Notes: generated from the letters alone by a model not told the origin. Numbered from the stretch's first letter, positions 25,236 through 34,879 are shown. The stretch is DNA of 64,000 bases from Candidatus Obscuribacterales bacterium (GCA_020054205.1 JAGVLS010000010.1:62001-126000), one strand, 5' to 3'. A program made the numbers and translations.

Positions 25236-26174
25236 TTGAAAACAAAAGTTTTTCTAGCAGTACTACTTCTATTGTCATTAGCTTTTAGTATTGTGACTGG
25301 TGTTGGTTTTTTGCGCATCAGAGGACATTTAAAAGCAGTAAGCAAAGAAAGAAATATTATTGCTCATAATTTAGTTGCTTTAAGAGGAACAAAAAATCTT
25401 AGCGAGGCGGTTGAATCAAATAGATTTCTCTCACGCTTATTTGTTAGCCATGCCGATGGAGAACAAGATAAATATGCCCTTATTTTGCCTCAGTTTCAGC
25501 CAGGTAAAACAGATTATGTTCTTATTGTTTATTTGCATGGAATGGGATCTAATTTTTTAGAACCTTTTGTTTGTCCACCGCAACTGCCAATAGCTGATGG
25601 CATTCAAGAAAGTTATCCTCAGATAGGAATTTTGTCTTGCGGTTATAGAAAAGACTCTTGGGGCAACGATAAAGCAATCTCTGATATCAATCAAAATATT
25701 AGAGAGGTAATGCAAGAATTTCCGGTTAAATCCATTGTCATAATGGGGACATCGATGGGTGGATGTACGGCTTTAGCATATGCTGTAAATGCGCCTCCTG
25801 ATGTCAAGCAAAAGATAACAGGTGTTGTCAGTGTTGAATCAGCTGGTGATTTGATAGCTCTTTATAAAAAAACTACATATGAGCCAATAAAATGGTCAAT
25901 GGCGAATGCTTTTGGCGGTATACCAGAGGCAATTCCTCAAGTGTATCAAGCGAAGAGTTTTGTTTATCACATAAGCGAACTTCCACCAGCATTGCGTGTG
26001 GCAGTGATATCAGCAAAATCGGATAAAATTGTACCGAGCGAATTTCAAAGAGAAATTGTGGATAAATTAAGTGAATCTGGCTTTCAAGCTAAACTAATTG
26101 AAATTGATGGAGGGCATGGCGCACCGCCAGCTTCTGAATATGTCCATGCACTTCAATATGTATTATCTAGATAA
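25236..26174 (+). CDS. membrane-anchored alpha/beta hydrolase (esterase-like)
   Basis: 312 residues starting with TTG; AGAGG lies upstream. Residues 5-27 are a hydrophobic signal-anchor. The nucleophile elbow GTSMGG, a candidate Asp in SAKSDKIVP and the His in DGGHGAPP give a complete Ser-Asp-His triad, and YLHGMGSNF forms the oxyanion loop. The fold is that of esterase/peptidase-like hydrolases acting outside the cytoplasmic membrane. Substrate unknown. It is 12 bases ahead of a TPR gene, with which it shares a promoter. Confidence 0.8.
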   Translation: MKTKVFLAVLLLLSLAFSIVTGVGFLRIRGHLKAVSKERNIIAHNLVALRGTKNLSEAVESNRFLSRLFVSHADGEQDKYALILPQFQPGKTDYVLIVYLHGMGSNFLEPFVCPPQLPIADGIQESYPQIGILSCGYRKDSWGNDKAISDINQNIREVMQEFPVKSIVIMGTSMGGCTALAYAVNAPPDVKQKITGVVSVESAGDLIALYKKTTYEPIKWSMANAFGGIPEAIPQVYQAKSFVYHISELPPALRVAVISAKSDKIVPSEFQREIVDKLSESGFQAKLIEIDGGHGAPPASEYVHALQYVLSR

Positions 26175-26186
26175 TTAGGTGTTACT

Positions 26187-27425
26187 ATGAAAAAAAATTT
26201 GTTTAGACTATTAATTCTATTTTTGCTATTTATCACATCAATTAAATATGGGCAGTCACAAGTTCAACATTGGGATTATAAACAAAGGGAAAAATCTCAA
26301 AGTTTGCATTCACAAGCAATGACTTCCCTAAATAAAGGTCAGTTTAAACAGGCCGAAAATCTTCTTATAACTGCTAATACTGTTGATGGTAGCAATCCAC
26401 TTCCATATAGCACTTTAGGATTTTTATTGGCTATAAGAGGTGAATTTGAGCAAGCAATAGCTTCTCTAAATAAATCATATGAATTAGGACGAGAAAATGA
26501 AACACTGCTTTCGCTGGGCTTTGCTTATTATTTAAAGCATGACTACGATAATGCCATTAATTCTTGGGATAAAATTTTGGCCAATAATCCCAGGCTTACA
26601 AATGTATTGGTTAATTTAGGTTATGGATATTTACGTAAAGGTGACTTTGCTAAAGCTAATGAATATTTTGAGCAGTCTATTCGTTCTTATCCTAGCTCTC
26701 AAATTACATATCAAGCTTTGGCAGAACTTAATTATCTTAGTGGCAACTTTAAACAAGCTGAAAAATCATGTATGCGATCGGATGTAATTTTTCCCTATGC
26801 ACCAGTTGCACTTATCAATGCTAAGTCTAGTTATATGCAAGGTAATTTATCGCGCTGTCGAAAATCAATTAATGAGTATTTAAAACTCGTGAGTAAAAAA
26901 GCAAAAAAGAGATCTATGACTGCTTTAGGCTATCTTCCCCAACATGATTTTTATTTTGATCCTTATTTACTTGATAAGTACGACAATGCATATTTATTAC
27001 AAGCACGCATGTTAGATATGAAAAAATACGCAAGCAGAGCTCGTTATTATGCTCGCAAGGGGAAAGCACAGAACAAAGAAACATTAGTCAAACAAGCTTT
27101 GGAAAAATCAGCGAATGATTTTTATCTTTCTCATGAATTAGGATTGATACAACTAGCTAATGCTGAATTTACAGATGCTAGTGATTCTTTTAAGAAGGTA
27201 ATAACGCTTTGTCCTGACTGTAAAGTTGATTTATTGAATTTAGCAAAAAGTCTATATTTTGATGGTAAAAAAGAAGAAGCAGCTCACTATATTCGTCAAT
27301 TTCAAAAAGATAAACCCAATGAAGAATTACTACCTTTGTTTAAAAATATAGGTTTAACAGATCCTAAACTTAGTCCAGAATTAAGTCCGGTTGACAATAG
27401 TGGCAATAATGGTGCTGGTTTTTAG
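26187..27425 (+). CDS. exported TPR protein
   Basis: 412 residues. Residues 1-24 form a signal peptide. Two runs of TPRs are visible, at about 35-215 (for example HSQAMTSLNKGQFKQAENLL and LVNLGYGYLRKGDFAKANEY) and about 300-375 (LSHELGLIQLANAEFTDASD and LLNLAKSLYFDGKKEEA). The tail is Pro/Ser-rich. Cotranscribed with the hydrolase 12 bases upstream. Likely a periplasmic scaffold. Confidence 0.75.
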   Translation: MKKNLFRLLILFLLFITSIKYGQSQVQHWDYKQREKSQSLHSQAMTSLNKGQFKQAENLLITANTVDGSNPLPYSTLGFLLAIRGEFEQAIASLNKSYELGRENETLLSLGFAYYLKHDYDNAINSWDKILANNPRLTNVLVNLGYGYLRKGDFAKANEYFEQSIRSYPSSQITYQALAELNYLSGNFKQAEKSCMRSDVIFPYAPVALINAKSSYMQGNLSRCRKSINEYLKLVSKKAKKRSMTALGYLPQHDFYFDPYLLDKYDNAYLLQARMLDMKKYASRARYYARKGKAQNKETLVKQALEKSANDFYLSHELGLIQLANAEFTDASDSFKKVITLCPDCKVDLLNLAKSLYFDGKKEEAAHYIRQFQKDKPNEELLPLFKNIGLTDPKLSPELSPVDNSGNNGAGF

Positions 27426-27510
27426 TTATTTACGTAACATGATCTAACTAATTAGATTTGACCCGCTTAAGTCAACGTTTTAGTTATATATTTCATGCGA
27501 TACTGCACTT

Positions 27511-28803
27511 GTGAATGGTCTAGCGGGATTAAGACAAATAGATATGATTTCTGAGCTTAAAAATAAGTTTGAAAAAACAAGTACTGGAGAAAAGTCGGTC
27601 TTTGTAGCTGAACTTGGTCTAATTAATATGCGTTATATAGATCCTCTTAGAAAGTATCAAGGACGTTTGTATAGACTTAGTTTAGATGCTGCAAAAGCTA
27701 TTTCTGAAATAGCAGGCTTTACTTTCCAGTTTGAATTGGGAAGTGTGAAAACAGCACATATGGATATTTATGGCACAGAAGGATTATTTGTTCTTGAAGT
27801 GGAACGTAATACAAAACCAGCCGATATTGGAGTTCGTTACACTAAAGAACGTTGGAGCGTTGCTGAAGTTTATGGTAAAGGTTCTGATGGGCTTAGACCA
27901 TGGATAAAAACAGAGTATGAAGCTCGTTTTTTGCCAGATAAAATTTTAAATAATATTTCTGAACAAATCCGCCTGAAGGTAGAATATTTTGACAAATTTT
28001 TTTTGAGGGTGAATTTTAAAGACAAGATTTTTGGACTTATTGCTCCCGAAAAATATACTGAACATTTTCCAGCTGGTTCATTTGCGAATTTTACTTTACC
28101 AAATGAAACAATACAAAATGTAGAAAGTATTGAAGGCGAAGCTGATCTCAGTGCTCAATTACAAAAACCAAGCAACATAGATGAACCTAAATCATCTCCT
28201 AGTATTATTCAAAATGGTGGAAAGGTAATGAATGAAAGTCAAGCTAAATATGCTACTTATTCTCGCAGTGAAGTTGATCAATTATTGAAACAACAAACAG
28301 AAATAATTACAAATTCTCTGGGCAGCAAAATATCCGGACAGCAAAGAGCATTTCTTGAGGCTGTTGCACAACAAGAAAAATCCTTTAAAAATTTAGCGGA
28401 TAATTTTGTTTCTCAGTTTGAAGCAGCACATAATAAGATGCAAAATACAACGAAAGAAGCTCAAGAAATGACAAAGTCTGAATTAGCTGAATTCAAAAGA
28501 CAATTAAATAAAGAACTAGAGCAATATCGTTCAAACATCAATAAAACAATATTGCCGGTAGCAAAAGTTCTAGAAGAAAAACCATTAGTAAAACAATCTC
28601 AGCAAAAAACAAAAGAGGCTAATGTTAATGTGCCAGCGAATGCAGCAGCCCTTATGACTTGGCTTAGGAGTTGTTTTTTCGCTGTAATAGTAAGTGCTGC
28701 CATTATTTGTGTGATTCTTGTCAAATATTCTCCAATAAATGATATGAATACACGAATTGATAGCTTATCTAATAAAGTTGATCAATTACTCAATAAAAAA
28801 TAA
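27511..28803 (+). CDS. tail-anchored coiled-coil protein of unknown function
   Basis: 430 residues beginning with GTG at 27511. The first ~185 residues form a compact soluble domain that I do not recognise (FTFQFELGSVKTAHMDIYGT, EGLFVLEVERNTKPADIGVR). A linker leads to a coiled coil (about 240-350, Gln/Glu/Lys-rich), and a single hydrophobic segment at about 385-407 (LRSCFFAVIVSAAIICVILV) lies near the C-terminus followed by a short coiled coil. This is the shape of a membrane-tethered cytosolic or inner-membrane structural protein. Confidence 0.6.
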   Translation: MNGLAGLRQIDMISELKNKFEKTSTGEKSVFVAELGLINMRYIDPLRKYQGRLYRLSLDAAKAISEIAGFTFQFELGSVKTAHMDIYGTEGLFVLEVERNTKPADIGVRYTKERWSVAEVYGKGSDGLRPWIKTEYEARFLPDKILNNISEQIRLKVEYFDKFFLRVNFKDKIFGLIAPEKYTEHFPAGSFANFTLPNETIQNVESIEGEADLSAQLQKPSNIDEPKSSPSIIQNGGKVMNESQAKYATYSRSEVDQLLKQQTEIITNSLGSKISGQQRAFLEAVAQQEKSFKNLADNFVSQFEAAHNKMQNTTKEAQEMTKSELAEFKRQLNKELEQYRSNINKTILPVAKVLEEKPLVKQSQQKTKEANVNVPANAAALMTWLRSCFFAVIVSAAIICVILVKYSPINDMNTRIDSLSNKVDQLLNKK

Positions 28804-28812
28804 GTGATGATA

Positions 28813-29391
28813 TTAACGTACTTTTTTCCAGTGACTGCGGTAGTGTAGTTTTTTCCATTGTCCATCTTTTTTTATAAATACATCAGTTGTATTGGATGAC
28901 TCTTTAATGGGGTGTTTACCGCCTAATTCACGCATAGCAATAAATGTAACGACGCAAGTGTCACCATTTACTTTTGCATATGGTTGATCAATGGTGAAGG
29001 ATAATAAAGGACGTTTGCCATCTGGAGCGAAGTCAGCAAATTTACGCATAAGCTCGGTTATAACATTTTTCTTGCCGCTTACAAGCTTGTGTGTAGACTC
29101 ATCAAAAGTTGTGCAATTATCATCAAGGTATTTTTCATACGTTGCTATATCACCTTCGCTAAAAGCTTTAGCTAAGAGATTCAAAAGATCAATAACTTTT
29201 TGTGCTTCAGCACAGCATGCATGTGGATCTAAACATTTGATTTTACAGGCAGCTGATTTATCTTGGCTAATTAGTGTTTCGCCTTCGGAATTTGTTTGTG
29301 TTTCACCAGCTTGGACAAAACTAATACTTGGTAAGCACAAAACTAATGCGAGCATAAATGATGCAAGGATACTAGACATTAATCTGTTCAC
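28813..29391 (-). CDS. exported SnoaL/NTF2-like (DUF4440-type) protein
   Basis: 192 residues from the GTG at 29391, which has AAGGAG 7 bases upstream; a longer reading from 29421 lacks support. A signal peptide covers about residues 1-28. A Cys-rich stretch KIKCLDPHACCAEA follows, then an NTF2-like fold: LLAKAFSEGDIATYEKYLDD near the start and GQWKKLHYRSHWKK at the end, as in SgcJ/DUF4440-type proteins. They bind small molecules or act as enzymes of unclear function. Convergent with the coiled-coil gene. Confidence 0.7.
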   Translation of the reverse strand: MNRLMSSILASFMLALVLCLPSISFVQAGETQTNSEGETLISQDKSAACKIKCLDPHACCAEAQKVIDLLNLLAKAFSEGDIATYEKYLDDNCTTFDESTHKLVSGKKNVITELMRKFADFAPDGKRPLLSFTIDQPYAKVNGDTCVVTFIAMRELGGKHPIKESSNTTDVFIKKDGQWKKLHYRSHWKKVR

Positions 29392-29463
29392 TTGAATACT
29401 CCTTGATTGTGTCACTAGCATATGGCAATTTTTTCCTTTAAGTCAATATATTAGATTTTGGTG

Positions 29464-29742
29464 TTAGCGAGTATATCGCATAGATTGTTCTACATCTTTG
29501 AGCGCAGAATTAACTTGACGCATATATGCATCGAGACGATCTAATTTAGCATTTAGATAACCAATTTGTTTGTGAACATCGTCGTATGCTCGTTGCAACT
29601 CCGCTTGCTGACCCAAAAGAGCATCACGTGACCTTTTTAAATTACTATATACTTCTGAGTCGTAAGAATTACAAGCAATAGGGTGCATTAACCCTAAAAT
29701 GCTTAGCACTATTGAGTAAATGCATAGCTTTTTCAATTGCAT
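29464..29742 (-). CDS. small exported coiled-coil protein
   Basis: 92 residues with a GGAGG ribosome-binding site just before the ATG. Residues 1-24 are a signal peptide ending near PIACNS; the Cys could be lipidated but the lipobox is imperfect. The remainder is a single predicted coiled coil (SRDALLGQQAELQRAYDDVH, then YLNAKLDRLDAYMRQVN). No family recognised; a small envelope helper or lipoprotein is possible. Confidence 0.6.
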   Translation of the reverse strand: MQLKKLCIYSIVLSILGLMHPIACNSYDSEVYSNLKRSRDALLGQQAELQRAYDDVHKQIGYLNAKLDRLDAYMRQVNSALKDVEQSMRYTR

Positions 29743-29780
29743 TTATAGCCTCCAATCGAGGAAAGTATATAAATAGTAGC

Positions 29781-29812
29781 ATCATTGTTTATTCTGGCAA
29801 ATAAACAATGAT
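29781..29812 (-). promoter_or_regulatory. strong 13-bp inverted repeat between two minus-strand genes
   Basis: ATCATTGTTTATT (29781-29793) and AATAAACAATGAT (29800-29812) are perfect 13-base arms with a 6-base CTGGCA loop. It lies after the response regulator (stop at 29877) and 39 bases before the small coiled-coil gene. No T run follows on the minus strand, so it may be a terminator of unusual form or an operator. Confidence 0.5.
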
Positions 29813-29876
29813 ACATAACACTTGACAGTTAACAGCTTTTAAGTTTTTGGATATCACTCTTTCGGGGGATCTCAAA

Positions 29877-30599
29877 TTAGTTACGTGTGTGACTAAGCCT
29901 ACGTGATTGCCAAATTTCTAATGCTTTTTGCCGTTTTTTTGTACCTTCTACAGAAAGTTTTTGTTGATCTTGAGGTGTAAGTAATTTATCAAAAATCCTA
30001 TCTCCTACATTAGCGGCTGCTTTTGGTGTTTTATAGCCCAATTCACGGGCAATTTCAGCCCAACTTTTGTGAGAGCCAAGTAAATCAAGTAAACGGGCTT
30101 CTTTAGCAGATATATCATCTCGAATAAATACATGCCGCATCATGCTAGTGACAAGAATAACCTCACCTTTAATTGCCATTCTTAATTCAGCTAACATTTC
30201 TGGGATTTCTGAGATACGAGCTCTTTTGCACAAATAGCCATCACAACCAGATTCTAAGGCTCTTTGACCGTCAGCTTGTGCCTTAGAATTTGTCAGCACT
30301 ATAATAGTTCCATAAAAACCTTGTTGATGTCTTAACTCTTCTAAAATACGAATTCCAGCTAGCGAGCTTACTGTTTTATCTCCCTGTGAATAGGGTAATT
30401 GTAGGTCTAATAAAACACAATCACAATCATGGATAGATGGAGATTTGACTTCTTTTAGAGCATCTTGCTCGCAATTTATGGTTTTTATTACTTTCAATTC
30501 TTCATCTTGTTCAATAACACGACGCAAGATGTTTGCAAAATCAGCATCATCTTCGATAATTAATATATTGGTTATAAGATTTGAACTTGCTTCGTCCAT
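29877..30599 (-). CDS. response regulator with unusual HTH-like output domain
   Basis: 240 residues. The receiver domain (about 10-140) has acidic residues E16-D17-D18, phospho-acceptor D65 (CVLLDLQLP), T103 in VLTNS and K125 in YLCKR. The C-terminal ~80 residues contain an SAKEARLLDLLGSHKSWAEI helix-turn-helix-like segment and continue into a basic helical tail; this is not a clear LuxR or OmpR domain. It follows the CHASE2 histidine kinase by 49 bases and is its probable partner. Confidence 0.85.
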   Translation of the reverse strand: MDEASSNLITNILIIEDDADFANILRRVIEQDEELKVIKTINCEQDALKEVKSPSIHDCDCVLLDLQLPYSQGDKTVSSLAGIRILEELRHQQGFYGTIIVLTNSKAQADGQRALESGCDGYLCKRARISEIPEMLAELRMAIKGEVILVTSMMRHVFIRDDISAKEARLLDLLGSHKSWAEIARELGYKTPKAAANVGDRIFDKLLTPQDQQKLSVEGTKKRQKALEIWQSRRLSHTRN

Positions 30600-30648
30600 A
30601 ATTTAACTTTCCACTATTCTTTTTGCACTTTGATCATATCACTTATAT

Positions 30649-32772
30649 TTATAATGCCTCATGTTTAGGAATTTTCAAACAAAATACAGTACCTTTTTGC
30701 AAAGTACTTGTAACCTCAATATCTCCTCCCATGCCTTGTATTAAAGTGCGAGCTATATCAAGCCCTAGCCCTTGTCCTTTGGAATGATTGTTAGGATCAA
30801 CTTGGAAGCCAGCTTGAAATATATTTTCTAGATGTTCTCTAGCAATTCCTTTTCCATTATCGGCAATTGTAACAATATGATATTTGCCGTTGCCTTGTAC
30901 TTTTACTTTGATTGTGGTTTTAGGTGGATTGTGCTTAATAGCATTTCGCATAATATTATCTATTATCCTTGCTAATTCCAGCTGGTTTGCTTTCACCCAT
31001 AATTTTTCTTTTGGTTTAATCCATTCGATATTATCTTTGCTTGCTGTAGCAAGAGGTAATTGGTCATCAACTGAATCATTTACTATGCTAGTTAAATCTA
31101 TGATACTTGAGTTGTAAACGTTGTTTTCAACGATATCTTCTGAGTCGTATGATTGAACCAATTGATCGATAAGTTCACATAATTTATCAGAAGCCTTTAT
31201 CAGGCGAGCAATTTTTTCTTTTGCTTGAATAGAATTTAAGTCTGTCTCTTGTAATTCAGAAATAGTCCAATTTAAAAGACTGACAGGCGCGTTTAGATCA
31301 TGATTGATGCGTTTGACAAAATCGCTTCTTGTTTTTCGATCATGCATGATTTCTCTAGATTGTGCTTCGGCCTCTTGTTGCTTAAGTTCAGCTTGATATT
31401 TTTGTTCTATGAGCTCAAGCTTTTCTTGGGCTGATTTGAGTCGTCCAACAAATGCATCTTCTCTTTCCCTTTCTCTTTCCCAAAGAATGGCTGCTAATGT
31501 TCCTAAACCCAAACCCAATGATGGGGTAAACACCGGTACAATTAAAGCAAATTTTGCAAAAGCAAGACAAGCAATAAAATAATTTCCACATAAAATGAGG
31601 GCAAAAGCTGATAAATCAGCTACTGGACGAATGATGCTACCAAGGCGAATAGCTTTAATGGTCCCTGCTTTTGTTTGTTGCAAACTTTTCCAAATTATCC
31701 ATACAAAACCAGATAAACTTATTGATAAAGCAATATAGATAATTGCAGCTAATCCTTGTAAGCGTTTTGGCCATGTTTGGCGAGCAACAGTTTCTAATGC
31801 ATGAGCAAGAATTTCATTTTCACTCATTGGATTAATGCCTTCATTCGATAAAGGAGTATTATAAAAATTATCAATATTACTGCTTAAAAATATAATTGCA
31901 CCAGGTAAATTAGGTAATGCAGATGTTTTTGGCAATTGGCTTATTAGTTGATTCTGAGAATAGACAGGGTATAAGTCTGAATTTGCTGGACAGGCAAAAT
32001 CAATATGCATTAAATCAGGAGCATTAGCTGGTACTGTTTCCCCAAGCTTATTAAGGGCTTTTAGTACGACAGATTTATGCTTGTTTCCCTCAGAATCTGT
32101 CCAATGTAAAAATGTTCTTCTAATTATTTGATCTTTGTCAAAAGAAAAATAAGCATTGCATGCATATTTTTCTTCAGTATTAATTTCAGGTTCTAGTTTT
32201 GATAATTCTTTGAGGACTCCAGAGGAAGATCGATAAGAGGTATTTTTGTTGATGGTAGATACCAATAATATAGGGACAGATTGACCATATTGTCCTGATG
32301 AACACTTGTGTATAATTTCTGCCAATAATTTGTCATCTTTTGAGAACTGGCTGGCATTATTATTTAAAACAATCAATTTTACTTTGGCTTTTGCTAAGTT
32401 TTCAATCGTTGCTGCAATGGTCTTTGGTGGAAGAATATTTGCAGAATTGTTAAATATGATAATCTTATGTTTGATTTCTGGATGATTGTCTTTTAAAAGC
32501 CAGCTTAAAGTGCCATTCCATGCCCACCATGCGTTAGGCATTTCAAATTGTTCGTGATGATTTAACAGCGTTTCTAAATTTAGCTTGACTAAACTTGTAG
32601 GAGCCCAATTTAACCACTTGCGTATTTCAAAGCGACTATTGACTGTTTGTAACTCTTGGCGCTCAAGTATTTGTGCTATTTGAACAGCGGCAGCAAAAAG
32701 GAAAGCCACTAAGACATAAATAGCAAAGAGACTAAAATAAAATCTTTGTTTGGGCTGTGTTACTTCAACGAT
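30649..32772 (-). CDS. CHASE2-domain sensor histidine kinase
   Basis: About 707 residues if it begins at the ATC at 32772 (GTG at 32709 gives 686 but cuts through the first membrane helix and lacks a ribosome-binding site; see findings). Using the GTG numbering: one N-terminal membrane helix, an extracytoplasmic CHASE2-like sensor at about 15-305, three membrane helices at about 318-340, 366-385 and 388-410, a coiled coil, then HisKA with phospho-acceptor H470 (KRINHDLNAPV) and a HATPase domain with the N-box IMRNAIKHNPP and G-box DNGKGIAREHL. Phosphotransfer to the downstream response regulator (29877-30599) is expected. Confidence 0.9.
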   Translation of the reverse strand: MVEVTQPKQRFYFSLFAIYVLVAFLFAAAVQIAQILERQELQTVNSRFEIRKWLNWAPTSLVKLNLETLLNHHEQFEMPNAWWAWNGTLSWLLKDNHPEIKHKIIIFNNSANILPPKTIAATIENLAKAKVKLIVLNNNASQFSKDDKLLAEIIHKCSSGQYGQSVPILLVSTINKNTSYRSSSGVLKELSKLEPEINTEEKYACNAYFSFDKDQIIRRTFLHWTDSEGNKHKSVVLKALNKLGETVPANAPDLMHIDFACPANSDLYPVYSQNQLISQLPKTSALPNLPGAIIFLSSNIDNFYNTPLSNEGINPMSENEILAHALETVARQTWPKRLQGLAAIIYIALSISLSGFVWIIWKSLQQTKAGTIKAIRLGSIIRPVADLSAFALILCGNYFIACLAFAKFALIVPVFTPSLGLGLGTLAAILWEREREREDAFVGRLKSAQEKLELIEQKYQAELKQQEAEAQSREIMHDRKTRSDFVKRINHDLNAPVSLLNWTISELQETDLNSIQAKEKIARLIKASDKLCELIDQLVQSYDSEDIVENNVYNSSIIDLTSIVNDSVDDQLPLATASKDNIEWIKPKEKLWVKANQLELARIIDNIMRNAIKHNPPKTTIKVKVQGNGKYHIVTIADNGKGIAREHLENIFQAGFQVDPNNHSKGQGLGLDIARTLIQGMGGDIEVTSTLQKGTVFCLKIPKHEAL

Positions 32773-32849
32773 AGTTGTTGTTCCCCTAACTAACCCAATG
32801 TTAAGATACCCTGTAATTTAGTATTTATATCTAATTATTAAGTATGAAA

Positions 32850-33830
32850 TTAAGCTATTACAGCTTCTTTTGTCATATTTGTTGATTTTATCTCTTGTAT
32901 CCTGTTCTTGAACTGTATTTGGTGTAATTCATGAGCAAATAAATTCATAGAACATGGACGCTTACTAGGATTTCTTGATAAAGCATACTCCAATAACGAT
33001 CGAACATTTTGCCCTAAATAATTGCCTGCTAGTTCGTTGTTAGCTAGAAGTAGAGGTCCACCTTTGCGATAGGCAATGGCACCTTTTAACGAGCTTTCAA
33101 AAGGCAATCTACCAGTCAACATTTCAAATAAAACTAAAGCTAATTGATAAATTTCAGATTGTTTTGTATATTCACCAAATTCTAATTGTTCTGGACAAGC
33201 GTATAATAAGCTGCCAGCACTACTATTTAAATCTTCAGCACTAATTTTCTCAGTGTTAGTTGCTATACCAAAATCAAAGATTGTCACTGAGTCTTGTCCA
33301 GCTATGGTTTCAATCATAATGTTTGAAGGTTTTATGTCTCTATGTAAAACACCATTTTGATGAGCATAATCTAGAGCATTGGCTACTGATTGACAAATAT
33401 TTAAAGCCCTTTCTAGAGGAATAATTTTATGGGCTAATAATAATTGTTCTAATGTTTGTCCTTTGAGCAATTCTAAAGCAATATAAGGTTCGTCAGCTAC
33501 TGTTTCCCCAGATTCGATGACTTTGATGATATTTGGATGATTTAGTGCGCGTAAAATAGATATTTCATGATGAATAAATTCATTTGTTTTTATATCTTTT
33601 TTGGAATTAGCAAGTTTAATTGCTAGCACAGAACCATCAGAAAAACGTTTTGCTTTATATATTACACTTAAGCCACCTACACCTAGTATTGACTCTAAGC
33701 GAAATATGGAGCCGTTTTTAGCAAAAATAATTGCACCATCCCCTGTTTCTTTTCGAAAACTTTGTTTAACAAAAGTTTTCCAGAATGGGCGTGCGGAAAC
33801 GTTGTTCTCGGATTCAAGTTTATTAATCAT
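32850..33830 (-). CDS. Hanks-type Ser/Thr protein kinase, soluble
   Basis: 326 residues. A short N-terminal extension of about 45 residues precedes the kinase domain. The glycine loop LGVGGLSVIY, the lysine of VLAIKLA, the catalytic HRDIKPSN and the DFG motif in FDFGIATN are all present, so the kinase should be active. There is no membrane segment and no PASTA or TPR domain, unlike the other two kinases of the window. GGAG lies 5 bases before the ATG. It lies upstream of the histidine kinase on the same strand with about 77 bases between. Confidence 0.9.
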   Translation of the reverse strand: MINKLESENNVSARPFWKTFVKQSFRKETGDGAIIFAKNGSIFRLESILGVGGLSVIYKAKRFSDGSVLAIKLANSKKDIKTNEFIHHEISILRALNHPNIIKVIESGETVADEPYIALELLKGQTLEQLLLAHKIIPLERALNICQSVANALDYAHQNGVLHRDIKPSNIMIETIAGQDSVTIFDFGIATNTEKISAEDLNSSAGSLLYACPEQLEFGEYTKQSEIYQLALVLFEMLTGRLPFESSLKGAIAYRKGGPLLLANNELAGNYLGQNVRSLLEYALSRNPSKRPCSMNLFAHELHQIQFKNRIQEIKSTNMTKEAVIA

Positions 33831-34018
33831 AATGGCTCCATCTTTAATGTTATGGGAAAAACTTCCAACAAGTAAATTGGATGCATTTCAAGCAGTCAGT
33901 AAGCGTCTATTTAGTTAGACGACAAAATTGCTAATAAAGTTCAATGCCAGTAGATTAATCTCTCAATTTGCTGCTTTCACAACAAAATATGATATTCTTT
34001 CAGGCTGTTATAGAAAAA

Positions 34019-34879
34019 ATGGACAGAATGACAAATAAAGCAATAGAGAAAAAAAGCAATATAATTATTACTGGGGCATCTACTGGTATAGGACAAGCAT
34101 TAGCTTTGCTATTAGCAAAAAAATACTCAGCAAATTTAGTTTTAAATGCTCGTGGTATCGATGAATTAAATGAAACAGTAAAAAAAGCTCAAATACTAGG
34201 AAGTAATGCTATTTCTGTTGTTGGAGATATTGCTTCCTCAGATATACAGGATAAGCTGGTTGAAATATGTCTTGAGAAATATGGTAAACCAGATATTCTG
34301 ATTAATAATGCTGGACTAGCTAAATCAGGTCCAATGATGGAAATTACATTTGATGATTGGCAAAAAGTATTTGCCGTCAACTTTTTTGCTGCTTTGCGTT
34401 TAATTTATAAAATTGCTCCTTACATGATTGAAAAAAAACAAGGCAAAATTGTCAATGTATCTTCTTTAGCAGGGAAAATTGCTTTTCCAGGCAGCGTATG
34501 CTATTCAGCATCAAAATTTGCTTTAACAGGCTTAAGTTCAGGAATTGCCGCAGAATTTAGTCAGTATGGCGTTCAAGTTGTTACTGTTTCACCTGGCTGG
34601 GTACGGACAAATTTTTTTGTTAAAAACGCTTCCAGCGAAGATCCAACGCAGATTGCCCAAGGCACTAATTTAAAAGCTTGGCTTATGCGCAATATTCTCA
34701 GTATCAGCTCAGAGACAGCTGCTTTGCAAATACTTAAAACTATGGAGTCCGGGAAAAGCAAAGATATTGTTCTTACAATGCCAGCCATTATTTTAGAAAG
34801 ATTAGTTGGTATTTGTCCTGATTTGACATTTGCTTTAAGCAGAAAGATACCAGCAAATCGGCGAAAAAACGGACTTTAG
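34019..34879 (+). CDS. short-chain dehydrogenase/reductase (SDR)
   Basis: About 286 residues from the ATG at 34019; the frame is open further upstream to a TTG at 33968, and 34028 is also possible. The cofactor loop TGASTGIGQA, the NNAGLA motif, VNVSSLAG with the catalytic Ser region and YSASKFA with the catalytic Tyr and Lys are intact. The family reduces or oxidises carbonyl/alcohol substrates with NAD(P)H. The substrate is not evident. Confidence 0.88.
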   Translation: MDRMTNKAIEKKSNIIITGASTGIGQALALLLAKKYSANLVLNARGIDELNETVKKAQILGSNAISVVGDIASSDIQDKLVEICLEKYGKPDILINNAGLAKSGPMMEITFDDWQKVFAVNFFAALRLIYKIAPYMIEKKQGKIVNVSSLAGKIAFPGSVCYSASKFALTGLSSGIAAEFSQYGVQVVTVSPGWVRTNFFVKNASSEDPTQIAQGTNLKAWLMRNILSISSETAALQILKTMESGKSKDIVLTMPAIILERLVGICPDLTFALSRKIPANRRKNGL

